38,498 nucleotides of DNA from Bacteroidia bacterium (GTDB lineage: Bacteria > Bacteroidota > Bacteroidia > SpSt-205): assembly GCA_026413325.1 (NCBI GenBank), contig JANZYW010000013.1, forward strand, positions 1 through 38,498. Reading direction: 5' to 3'. The notes below the pieces were generated by a model. It was not told the DNA's origin. It was given only the letters and a program-made list of their open reading frames with translations, and made no database searches. Below, piece by piece: positions 32,501 to 38,498 of this stretch (position 1 is the first letter of the stretch; every line of letters starts with the position of its first letter). The translations under genes and the position numbers were made by a program.

Positions 32501-33428
32501 CAGTCGGGTTAGTTTTCCATAGAGCAATATCCGTGGCCCAGAAAATCGGTTGATTGCTTCCATAAGAAACCCCTCCACCGAAAGTACCTTGCAAAGCTCC
32601 CGGAGTCACCGGAAAATAGACACCCCCCGGATTCCATTCCCACTGATTGTCGTTTACATTTCCCCCACTGATGGCGTTCCCTTGCAAATCGTACGTAGCA
32701 GTGAAACCCCAGTTGTCTGAGAATGAACCAGAATAAGAAGAAAACACCACCACAGGGTCGATGACTAATGGACCGCTGACCGAAGCAAGCAGTTCATAGC
32801 GGACGGTAGTTCCTTCTAAGAAATAACGAGCAGGTAATGCAGTAGAATCCCCTTCCAGGTATACGAAGGGGAGACGCTCGGTAAAAGTCCCTATACTGGT
32901 CTCCATCTGCAAAGAGTCTCCTTTCACAGAAAGAGAGACACCTTCATATTGTAGCCGAATGCGTCGAAGCGCTTCAGGAGAACGCACATGCCAGTCCCAT
33001 TTCAGGCCTGTGGAGGTCATACGAAAGCACACATCCACCCCCGGATACACTCCCCTATACCATACCCTATGAAAACCTTTCACATCTACCGCTCGCCAGG
33101 GGCCCTGGAAAAAGTTATAGAGCGTAGGTTCGGCTTCCTCCCCGTGTGGCTCCGTATTTTGCCCTCCGACCCATCGGATACGAACAAAATGGGCCCTTAC
33201 CACCTGGGGCGGCCCCCACCGCTCAAAATGCGCCTTACGAAAAGGGGTATCATCCACCAAAAGGAGAGCTACCCCTTCAGGAGTAAGATAAACTCGATGC
33301 GGCCCCCACGCCGACTCGAAACGGGCCTCAGGATATATCTGTCCCTTATTTTCTACAAAAGTGCCTCCATGTCGAGCCCAGACTATCCCCTGCACAAACC
33401 CCACAAGTCCTATTATGCCGAACCGCAT
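29523..33428 (-). CDS. Large surface protein: SBBP repeats, PKD domains and T9SS type B tail
   Basis: A 1301-residue protein from the ATG at 33428 (3 bases after a -7-like box); an upstream GTG-type frame is not needed. MRFGIIGLVGFVQGIVWA is a signal peptide. Next comes the ENKGQIYPEARF N-terminal domain seen at the start of many Bacteroidota cargos. The middle (about 220-680) has repeated beta-propeller SBBP units of the form YLGGSxxEQ...DPQGNLYVLGAT. Then come about five PKD domains (for example YYWDFGNGQTS, YSWNFGDGQSS, FWEFGDGATS). The last 85 residues (FIPNVFSPNGDGINDVF, then YDRWGTELY and LPEGAYVYLI) are the T9SS type B (CHU_C) sorting domain. It is probably a gliding or adhesion surface protein. 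Confidence 0.92.
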   Translation of the reverse strand: MRFGIIGLVGFVQGIVWARHGGTFVENKGQIYPEARFESAWGPHRVYLTPEGVALLLVDDTPFRKAHFERWGPPQVVRAHFVRIRWVGGQNTEPHGEEAEPTLYNFFQGPWRAVDVKGFHRVWYRGVYPGVDVCFRMTSTGLKWDWHVRSPEALRRIRLQYEGVSLSVKGDSLQMETSIGTFTERLPFVYLEGDSTALPARYFLEGTTVRYELLASVSGPLVIDPVVVFSSYSGSFSDNWGFTATYDLQGNAISGGNVNDNQWEWNPGGVYFPVTPGALQGTFGGGVSYGSNQPIFWATDIALWKTNPTGTVRLWATYLGGSDNEQPHSLVTDPQGNLYVLGATRSQDYPVTLGAFQPVSGGNIDIVVSWINSAGNQLLGSTYLGGSGEDGLNSRVYPLYYFYADDGRGEIVVGDTACYLISSTRSSNFPTTAGAYQTTLRGGMDAVVCMLSLDLRRLYASTYLGGSGADAGYSIRIGFGGGVYVAGGTNSSNFPTTPGSYQPSYQGGRADGWLAILSPTLSQLLISTYWGTAAYDQVFMIDLDRQGLLWGVGHTEGVLTPTPGAYGFAGRKQFVFSMNDSLSQVTRLSVWGSAGRPTPNITISAFAADRCGYVYVSGWGGLDVGTGVYGSTLGLPTTPNANQTTTDGADFYVIAFEPALSGLAYASFWGGPFSEEHVDGGTSRFDNRGVIYQSVCGGCGGNSDFPTTPGAISNTNNSPNCNNALFKIDFQLGDPVVAAAALIPSRGCVPFTMTVQNLSQNGTTYYWDFGNGQTSTAANPGPVTYTQPGTYTLLLVAENLFTCNQRDTLRRTITVDPPPSADFTWETDCNRRVTFFPRDTTPGMQYSWNFGDGQSSALPSPVHTYAAAGSYYVQLVVTSPRGCRDTFAQFVVANTSLTRADFSWTGDSCQGRYTFTNQSVGAISHVWVFSTGDTVFDFSPSYQFPASGTYQVTLVVFDSLGCSDTLRQSIQVSRSVRADFRIEIDYCALTVQFWDSSVGAGFTFWEFGDGATSSQPSPLHVYSQPGTYEVRLIVFSPDSLCSDTIFRQIEVDFSSEARAEVRVDTCGQRVIFVSRSRFANEVEWQIEGQSQRGDTIVWIAPAPGTYTWQLVTNPGGLSFCRDTLVGVVDVPRRRGLDSLRWEADLCALWIDFYVDIPSERVLRVEVGGVVYPPGTIRVRVPLSHPQVYRVEVVYIDQEGCVDTFRYALDSDLAISRALFIPNVFSPNGDGINDVFRILGSPECIQELIIYDRWGTELYSTRVAPFQWDGRTRAGERLPEGAYVYLIRFRTFSRAGTVSLLR
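31982..31991 (-). repeat. Ten-base homopolymer within the surface-protein gene
   Basis: Ten cytosines on the plus strand, read as G10 on the coding strand, encode part of GFGGGVYVAG. Such a run is prone to slippage by one base, which would break the reading frame. Confidence 0.7.
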
Positions 33429-33431
33429 AAT

Positions 33432-33439
33432 CGAAAATA
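33432..33439 (-). promoter_or_regulatory. -7 promoter element of the large surface protein
   Basis: On the minus strand TATTTTCG (one mismatch from TAnnTTTG) ends 3 bases before the ATG at 33428. This is the shortest gap in the window and supports that start. Confidence 0.5.
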
Positions 33440-33543
33440 CGACTTTTTCTTTAGTCTCCCCTTGCACAAGATGAGAAGACCTTTTCTTATTCCGGGCATT
33501 TCACCATCCACCGACTAAGATTGGGCGCTTGAAGGAAAGCCGA

Positions 33544-33551
33544 TATCTTTG
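33544..33551 (+). promoter_or_regulatory. Promoter of acs (-7 with a TTG upstream)
   Basis: TATCTTTG is a perfect match ending 4 bases before the ATG at 33556. A TTG lies 20 bases upstream of it, close to the known 19-base spacing. Confidence 0.65.
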
Positions 33552-33555
33552 AAGT

Positions 33556-35403
33556 ATGCAAAGCTACTGGATGGAAAAAGCCCGACTCATCGATTGGGAA
33601 CAGTTCCCCACTCAGGAGGGTGTTTATAGTTTCCATCCCCCTGAGGTACACATCCGCTGGTACGAAGACGGTTTACTGAACGCAGCCTACAACTGTGTGG
33701 ACAGACATGCGCTTCGCACACCGGACAAAATCGCTCTATACTGGGAACCGGATGACCCTACCGAGCCAGGCCGTATTCTCACCTATGCAGCACTCCAGGA
33801 GGAGGTACAGGCTTGTGCGGGTATGCTGCTAGATGTAGGCATCCAGAAAGGAGACAGGGTAGCTCTCTATCTCCCCATGATACCCGAGGCGGTGATAGCC
33901 ATGCTTGCCTGCGCTCGCATCGGGGCGATACACACGGTCGTATTTGGTGGATTTTCTGCGGAAGCCCTCCGAGGAAGGATAAAAGACGCAGGGGCTCGCT
34001 TAGTCATAACAGCGGATGAGGGACGAAGAGGAGGGAAGACAGTTCCCCTCAAGAAACAAGTAGATATGGCCCTTTCCGAGCCGACAACGGTGGAAAAAGT
34101 GGTGGTAATCCGCCGCACGGGTACCTCCATCCCTTGGCAAGAGGGAAGGGACCTCTGGTACCACGAACTCAGAGAAAAGACCGTTCCTTTTACCCCTGCC
34201 CCTCCCCATAGAGCCGAAGACCCCTTGTTTATCCTCTACACCTCTGGATCGACCGGCAAGCCTAAAGGTCTCTTGCATACGACAGGCGGATATCTTGTTT
34301 ATGCAACACATACCTTTCAGCTGGTATTTGATTATAGCCCATCAGACATATACTTCTGCACTGCAGATGTGGGTTGGATAACGGGTCACACCTACATCGT
34401 GTATGGCCCCCTGGCCTCTGGAGCTACTGTGGTTCTTTTTGAAGGGACACCTGCATATCCTTCTCCAGCCCGCTACTGGGAGATTGTAGATAAGTACCAA
34501 GTTACCCTCTTTTATACTGCTCCCACGGCTATCCGTGCGCTCATGCGAGAAGGAGAAAGCTGGGTTCGGCAGACGAGTCGACGTTCTCTCCGACTACTGG
34601 GCAGCGTCGGAGAGCCTCTCAATCCAGAGGCATGGCACTGGTACCACAGTGTAGTGGGAGAAAACCGCTGCCCGATTGTAGATACCTGGTGGCAGACAGA
34701 AACAGGGGGGATCCTCATTAGTCCTTTACCCACTCACTCCCACTTCAAAGCAGGTTCCGTGGCTTTCCCCCTCCCCCATATCGAAGCGGCTCTCTTGGAT
34801 CCAGAAGGAAGGGAGATACAGGGGGCGGGAGAAGGCATACTCGTATTCCGACGAAGCTGGCCCGGGCAAGCGCGCACACTCTGGCAAGATCCCAACCGAT
34901 TCATAGAAACCTATTTCCGACCCTATCCTGGATACTACTTTTCTGGAGATGGGGCGCGCCGGGATGAAGAAGGATACTATTGGATAACCGGTCGGGTAGA
35001 CGATGTGTTGAATGTATCAGGTCATCGCCTGGGCACTGCAGAGATAGAAAGTGCCCTGGTTTCCCACCCTCTCGTAGCAGAAGCAGCAGTAGTCGGATTC
35101 CCTCACCCTATAAAAGGTGAGGGCATCTATGCTTTCGTCGTCCTCAAAACGGGTGCTACTGAGAGTCCTGCCCTCTTACAAGAACTCTTCGAGACGGTCC
35201 GACAGGTAATAGGGCCAATCGCCAAGCCTGATTATATCCATATTGCGCCCGATCTACCCAAAACCCGTTCTGGAAAAATTATGAGACGTATCCTTCGACA
35301 AATTATACAAGGAAAACGAGACTTCGGAGATATATCCACGCTCGCCGATCCCAGCGTCGTCGAGAAGCTATTACAGAGCTCTCCACTCGTCTCCTCTACC
35401 TAA
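33556..35403 (+). CDS. acs: Acetyl-CoA synthetase (AMP-forming)
   Basis: A 615-residue cytoplasmic enzyme that makes acetyl-CoA from acetate, ATP and CoA by way of acetyl-AMP. The N-terminal segment [18 protein letters not shown] is typical of Acs. The AMP-binding signature is [11 protein letters not shown], followed by WWQTETGG and the hinge and loop [20 protein letters not shown]. The catalytic lysine is Lys574 in [13 protein letters not shown], which in other species is controlled by acetylation. At 615 residues it is slightly shorter than the usual 630-650. Propionate cannot be excluded as the substrate. A SiaC-like gene follows with its own promoter. Confidence 0.92.
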   Translation: MQSYWMEKARLIDWEQFPTQEGVYSFHPPEVHIRWYEDGLLNAAYNCVDRHALRTPDKIALYWEPDDPTEPGRILTYAALQEEVQACAGMLLDVGIQKGDRVALYLPMIPEAVIAMLACARIGAIHTVVFGGFSAEALRGRIKDAGARLVITADEGRRGGKTVPLKKQVDMALSEPTTVEKVVVIRRTGTSIPWQEGRDLWYHELREKTVPFTPAPPHRAEDPLFILYTSGSTGKPKGLLHTTGGYLVYATHTFQLVFDYSPSDIYFCTADVGWITGHTYIVYGPLASGATVVLFEGTPAYPSPARYWEIVDKYQVTLFYTAPTAIRALMREGESWVRQTSRRSLRLLGSVGEPLNPEAWHWYHSVVGENRCPIVDTWWQTETGGILISPLPTHSHFKAGSVAFPLPHIEAALLDPEGREIQGAGEGILVFRRSWPGQARTLWQDPNRFIETYFRPYPGYYFSGDGARRDEEGYYWITGRVDDVLNVSGHRLGTAEIESALVSHPLVAEAAVVGFPHPIKGEGIYAFVVLKTGATESPALLQELFETVRQVIGPIAKPDYIHIAPDLPKTRSGKIMRRILRQIIQGKRDFGDISTLADPSVVEKLLQSSPLVSST

Positions 35404-35425
35404 TACATAAACGCAAGCCTCTACC

Positions 35426-35433
35426 TATATTTG
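35426..35433 (+). promoter_or_regulatory. -7 promoter element of the SiaC-like gene
   Basis: TATATTTG is a perfect match ending 7 bases before the ATG at 35441, in the 37-base gap after acs. Confidence 0.62.
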
Positions 35434-35440
35434 CCAGCCG

Positions 35441-35812
35441 ATGCGTCTTTTCATCGGGAGCTCTTCTTACCAACCGCTGGTACTATTTGATCTAAACCAG
35501 CATTTCCTCAGAATCGATGGAATGAGCAACATGACAAACGCAGCTGAGTTCTATAAAACCCTATCGGACTGGATCTCAGCGCATAAAAGCTCCATAGAAA
35601 TCGGCACAGAACTGGTGTTACGTCTCCTGTACTTGAATAGCTCTTCTAATAAAGCCATCTATCATTTCTTCCTGCGAATAACGCATGAGAACATTCCTGT
35701 TTCCATCGTGATAGTCAAAAGTACTTCCTCTGACAATGAAGATGTCGTCGAACTTTTGGAGCAGATATGCCGTATCTTGGGGCTTCCCTATATAATACGA
35801 GAAGAGCCCTGA
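35441..35812 (+). CDS. SiaC-like regulatory phosphoprotein (DUF1987)
   Basis: A 123-residue protein with the DUF1987/SiaC pattern: a strand near the start, then NAAEFYKTLSDWISAHK, and the motif YLNSSSNKAI at residues 64-73, which matches the FNTSSSK segment that carries the phosphorylated residue of SiaC. In Pseudomonas, SiaC is dephosphorylated by SiaA and phosphorylated by the kinase SiaB, and the bare form activates the diguanylate cyclase SiaD. None of those partners is seen here, so a similar switch is only inferred. The two membrane kinases at 4406-7586 are not obvious SiaB types. Start is supported by the -7 box. Confidence 0.7.
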   Translation: MRLFIGSSSYQPLVLFDLNQHFLRIDGMSNMTNAAEFYKTLSDWISAHKSSIEIGTELVLRLLYLNSSSNKAIYHFFLRITHENIPVSIVIVKSTSSDNEDVVELLEQICRILGLPYIIREEP

Positions 35813-35851
35813 AAGAAGGAAGCTATTCAGCCTAACTTCGTAGAAAGTAAA

Positions 35852-37087
35852 CTACACTTGTCGAAGAGCTTCTAACAGACGATCCAGCTCCTGCTCGGTG
35901 GTGTAGAGATGGGGAGTCACCCGGATACCCTTAATCCCCATCCAATCTATCGCTGCTACGAAAATACGGTACTTTTCAAGCAGGTGATCCGCCAGCTTTT
36001 GAGGCTCCCACCCCTCCACTTGGATAGTGGCCAACCCAGCTGCAAGCTTTTCTGGAGTAAGGGAACGTATTTTTGGTAACTGTATAGCCTGAGAGAGCCA
36101 ATAAGAGCGAAGCTTTTGCAACCGAGCCGTTTTACGCGCTAAACCTATCCGATGATGAAAGTCTATGGCAGGAGCTATGGCTTGCTCCGTAGGAATCGAA
36201 CGAGTCCCTAAATGCTCAAACTTGCGGATATCTTCTTTTTTCCTCTCAGATGGAGCTGCAAAAAGAGGCCATATTTCCGCTATCCGCTCTTTTTTTATGT
36301 ACAATAGTCCAGTTCCAAACGGGGCACATAACCATTTGTGCAAACTCACTCCCGCAGCATCACAACCCATCTCATGAAAATCTACTGGGATATGTGCATA
36401 GCTATGAGCTGCATCTACCAGAGTAAAGATACCCCGCTTTCGGGCCTCAGCGATGATAGGCTTCACGGGAACGATCTGACCTGTCCAGTTGACAAGGTGT
36501 GTAAGATGAATGACGCGAGTACGAGGTGTAATAGCTTGAAGATAGGGTAGCACAAGCTTCTCTTCCTCATCAGAAGGCAGCGGAAGGCGCACCCATCGCA
36601 AGCGAACCCCATCCCGTGCTTCTCGTTGCTTCCAGGCGGCGATCATGCTGGGATAATCACTTTCCGCCAAGATTACTTCATCTCCTGTCCGAAGGGATAA
36701 ACCGAAAATAACTGTCTCTAATGCTTCGGTCGAATTTCGTACGATAGCGACCTCCTCTGGATCCACCCCTGCTATGGCAGCTAAACGTTGCCGAATCGGC
36801 TCCTTTTGATCTTGAATACGCCACATAGTATAGGCAGGTGCTTCATTGGCAGAAAGCTCCAAGCGAAAGAGCGCTTCCCATACCGACCGAGGATGAGGAG
36901 ATACTCCTCCATTATTGAGATTGATCAAGGAGGGATGCAAGGGAAACTCGCCTCGCACCCATCCCCAGAAATCTTCTTCATCGGCATCGTCAGCAGGGGG
37001 AGAAAGGGGCTGCTCCCAATGTGCGATCCGCTCAAAAGGTATCCCCCACAACGCAGCCATCGTCTGTAAAAAAACCCGTCTTTCCAT
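35852..37087 (-). CDS. Tat-exported class V aminotransferase-fold PLP enzyme
   Basis: A 411-residue protein. MERRVFLQTMAALWG fits a twin-arginine export signal (RRxFL followed by a hydrophobic stretch). The PLP fold is of aminotransferase class V, with the pocket segment NSTEALETVIFGL, the Asp/His turn LVDAAHSYAHIPVDF and the PLP lysine Lys251 in GVSLHKWLCAPFGTG. Members of this class include cysteine desulfurases and isopenicillin N epimerase-like proteins; the desulfurase cysteine region is not evident, so an epimerase or lyase role is more likely. A perfect -7 box lies 5 bases upstream. It converges with the SiaC-like gene. Confidence 0.88.
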   Translation of the reverse strand: MERRVFLQTMAALWGIPFERIAHWEQPLSPPADDADEEDFWGWVRGEFPLHPSLINLNNGGVSPHPRSVWEALFRLELSANEAPAYTMWRIQDQKEPIRQRLAAIAGVDPEEVAIVRNSTEALETVIFGLSLRTGDEVILAESDYPSMIAAWKQREARDGVRLRWVRLPLPSDEEEKLVLPYLQAITPRTRVIHLTHLVNWTGQIVPVKPIIAEARKRGIFTLVDAAHSYAHIPVDFHEMGCDAAGVSLHKWLCAPFGTGLLYIKKERIAEIWPLFAAPSERKKEDIRKFEHLGTRSIPTEQAIAPAIDFHHRIGLARKTARLQKLRSYWLSQAIQLPKIRSLTPEKLAAGLATIQVEGWEPQKLADHLLEKYRIFVAAIDWMGIKGIRVTPHLYTTEQELDRLLEALRQV

Positions 37088-37092
37088 CCCCT

Positions 37093-37100
37093 CAAAACTA
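37093..37100 (-). promoter_or_regulatory. -7 promoter element of the class V aminotransferase-fold gene
   Basis: On the minus strand TAGTTTTG is a perfect TAnnTTTG match ending 5 bases before the ATG at 37087. Confidence 0.62.
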
Positions 37101-37173
37101 TACCACTCATTTCATACAATATCCTCCCCTCTATAATCCCGAAGAAGATCCATGCAGATAACACACACCCTCT

Positions 37174-37210
37174 TAAAAAAAGCAGGGGGGAAAGTGCCGT
37201 CCCCCCTACC
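37174..37210 (-). terminator. Intrinsic terminator of the T9SS-exported protein gene
   Basis: On the minus strand GGGGGG (37206-37201) and CCCCCC (37190-37185) form a strong stem with a 10-base loop, followed after CTG C by seven Ts (37181-37175). It lies 25 bases after the stop codon at 37236. Confidence 0.85.
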
Positions 37211-37235
37211 TTGAAATAGCATATGTAACGTGTCT

Positions 37236-38498
37236 CTACGGTGAGATATGGAGGAGCTTTCGACTGATAACCTCCTTACTACTTTGCCAAACCAGGGTAT
37301 AGAGCCCGGGCGATAGCAAATCTCGAGGTATCCCTACTCGAAGAGCTGCGCCACCCCGCCATACCAGTCGCCCTTGGCTATCATAGAGGAGGAGCTGTCC
37401 TTCCGCTTGGGGTAAGCTTACTGCCCACAGGTTCCCTTCTGAGCGAACTTCCATAGAAAGAGTTGTGCTCATACCTACCTCGACCAGCAGCGTATCGCTG
37501 GCTCGCCAGCCAGATGTAGGAGCAGCCCCACATCCACAAGTGGGGAATGGAAGCCCTTCGACCACTACTTTATACTGGCCCGGTGTAAGAGGCCATGTCC
37601 CCGTAAACTGCATGGTGGGAGCCCCCCCGCTGCCTGCCTGGACAGAAGCAGTGTGGCTGCTCACCGATGCTCCCCCTGCAGTCAAGATGTGAAGCGTGGC
37701 AGTAGTAAAGCTACAGGAAGAAAAGTTAGGCGAACCGAACTGCCCCCAGGTAGCGGGAGTCAAACTATCTACCAGCTCGGCACTCAAAATAAAAGAAGTA
37801 CCAGGAGAAACGAGATTGGAAGGCACACTTATTAGACGAACCTTATCGGGGACTCGTCTCGGACTGAGATTGACGGTAACTGACTGAAAGAAATCGGGAA
37901 TCGGATTGACCTCCCCCTGGTAAGTAAAGTTATTGACCACATATCCCCCTTCTCCACGGAAACACCGCCAGTAGAAAGTACCCTCCACTGGATTATACCA
38001 GTTGCAGGGCTCACACGGAGCAGGAGAAAAGGCTGTGCTGGAAGGCGGCCAAAGAAATCCATCCAGAGAATCCAACTGGCTCCCCCAATCGTCAGGGCTA
38101 CACAGGGCGTACACATACGGCATGTTGGGGGCGACGCTATCCGCCTGAACGAGATTCGGTGGCAAGTTAAAAGGCAAAAGGCCACTTTCACACTCAGGGC
38201 CCCCCGGCAAACGGGTGGTCACTCCGTAAAGGAAACCCTCTGTGGACTGGATCGTGTATCCCACATAAATACTGCCCGTGCTGGTATTGATGGAAGCAGA
38301 GGTTACTGTAAGACAAGAGTTGCCCGGGTCGGGAAGGAGAGGGTATCGCGGACTATTGAGGAGACCTAAAGCCGCGGGCCCATTCGAAGGAGTGACAGTG
38401 CTAACTCCAGAGGGCCACACCCCGTCGAGGTCAAAGAGAGCCTCTGAGCAGTACAGCTCTGGGCGGTCAGGATCGACATAATGGATCGCCCTCACACC
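37236..38498 (-). CDS. T9SS type A exported protein, N-terminus cut by the window edge
   Basis: The minus-strand frame stays open to the last base of the window, so at least 420 codons are seen and the true start lies outside; a GTG at 38495 is not a likely start. The visible part is rich in Pro, Ser, Gly and Asn, with paired cysteines and no enzyme motif. Strand-like stretches such as PGTSFILSAELVDSL and PGQYKVVVEGLPFPTCGCG suggest Ig-like modules. The last 75 residues (LSMEVRSEGNLWAVSLP, then LLLYDSQGRLVW and LLSPGLYTLVW) are a type A T9SS sorting tail. The protein should be exported to the cell surface. Function is unknown. Confidence 0.85.
   Translation of the reverse strand, partial: GVRAIHYVDPDRPELYCSEALFDLDGVWPSGVSTVTPSNGPAALGLLNSPRYPLLPDPGNSCLTVTSASINTSTGSIYVGYTIQSTEGFLYGVTTRLPGGPECESGLLPFNLPPNLVQADSVAPNMPYVYALCSPDDWGSQLDSLDGFLWPPSSTAFSPAPCEPCNWYNPVEGTFYWRCFRGEGGYVVNNFTYQGEVNPIPDFFQSVTVNLSPRRVPDKVRLISVPSNLVSPGTSFILSAELVDSLTPATWGQFGSPNFSSCSFTTATLHILTAGGASVSSHTASVQAGSGGAPTMQFTGTWPLTPGQYKVVVEGLPFPTCGCGAAPTSGWRASDTLLVEVGMSTTLSMEVRSEGNLWAVSLPQAEGQLLLYDSQGRLVWRGGAALRVGIPRDLLSPGLYTLVWQSSKEVISRKLLHISP

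Noticed and set aside
29523-33428. A direct-repeat or CRISPR-like array in the surface gene
   Set aside because: The repeats are imperfect coding repeats of SBBP and PKD units, not short identical repeats with spacers.

Overview
The window reads as a compact chromosomal segment of a free-living member of the phylum Bacteroidota. Four things support this. Several proteins carry type IX secretion (T9SS) sorting tails: type A on the genes at 1077-2069, 2704-4131 and 37236-38498, and type B on 29523-33428. Bacteroidota-typical families are present (a CarboxypepD_reg/DUF5686-like outer-membrane protein, a DUF2027-Smr protein, an exbB-exbD-exbD-tonB cluster, and a folP-cdaA pair). Shine-Dalgarno sites are not evident. 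Many genes are preceded by the Bacteroidota -7 promoter element TAnnTTTG. A genus cannot be named from this alone. I see no phage, insertion sequence, tRNA, rRNA or CRISPR array.

Layout. 1-2602 (minus): three co-transcribed secreted proteins, including a dockerin-like protein and two with a possible cohesin-like module; the last gene is cut by the window edge. 2704-4131 (plus): a secreted alpha/beta hydrolase with a T9SS tail. 4406-7586 (plus): two tandem membrane Ser/Thr protein kinases with related extracytoplasmic domains. 7580-10941 (minus): L-serine dehydratase alpha subunit, dicluster ferredoxin, ABC ATPase and MATE exporter. 11015-14652 (minus): a frameshifted SAM methyltransferase, NUDIX hydrolase, folP, cdaA (c-di-AMP synthase) and a short-chain dehydrogenase. 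14780-17077 (plus): a DUF5686-like outer-membrane protein. 17119-23051 (minus): rplS, a 1349-residue exported TPR-CHAT protein, an IscA/HesB protein, then rpsF-rpsR-rplI.

23136-27934 (plus): a tight seven-gene run exbB-exbD-exbD-tonB, a second TonB-like putative lipoprotein, ferritin and DUF2027-Smr, which links TonB energy coupling with iron storage. 27993-28202: a doubtful small gene. 28110-28736 (minus): tsaC/sua5, with a divergent outer-membrane protein at 28779-29522 (plus). 29523-33428 (minus): a 1301-residue SBBP/PKD surface protein with a T9SS type B tail. 33556-35812 (plus): acetyl-CoA synthetase and a SiaC-like (DUF1987) protein. 35852-37087 (minus): a Tat-exported class V aminotransferase-fold enzyme. 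37236-38498 (minus): the C-terminal part of another T9SS-exported protein, followed by a clear intrinsic terminator.

The most striking pattern is regulatory. At twelve starts I find a TAnnTTTG or TAnnTTCG box ending only 3-9 bases before the start codon, and weaker matches at two more. If these are true -7 elements, most transcripts here would begin at or very near the start codon, so they would be leaderless. The other points of interest are the TPR-CHAT protein behind rplS, the cohesin/dockerin-like secreted operon, the duplicated sensor kinases, and the homopolymer tracts in surface and envelope genes.
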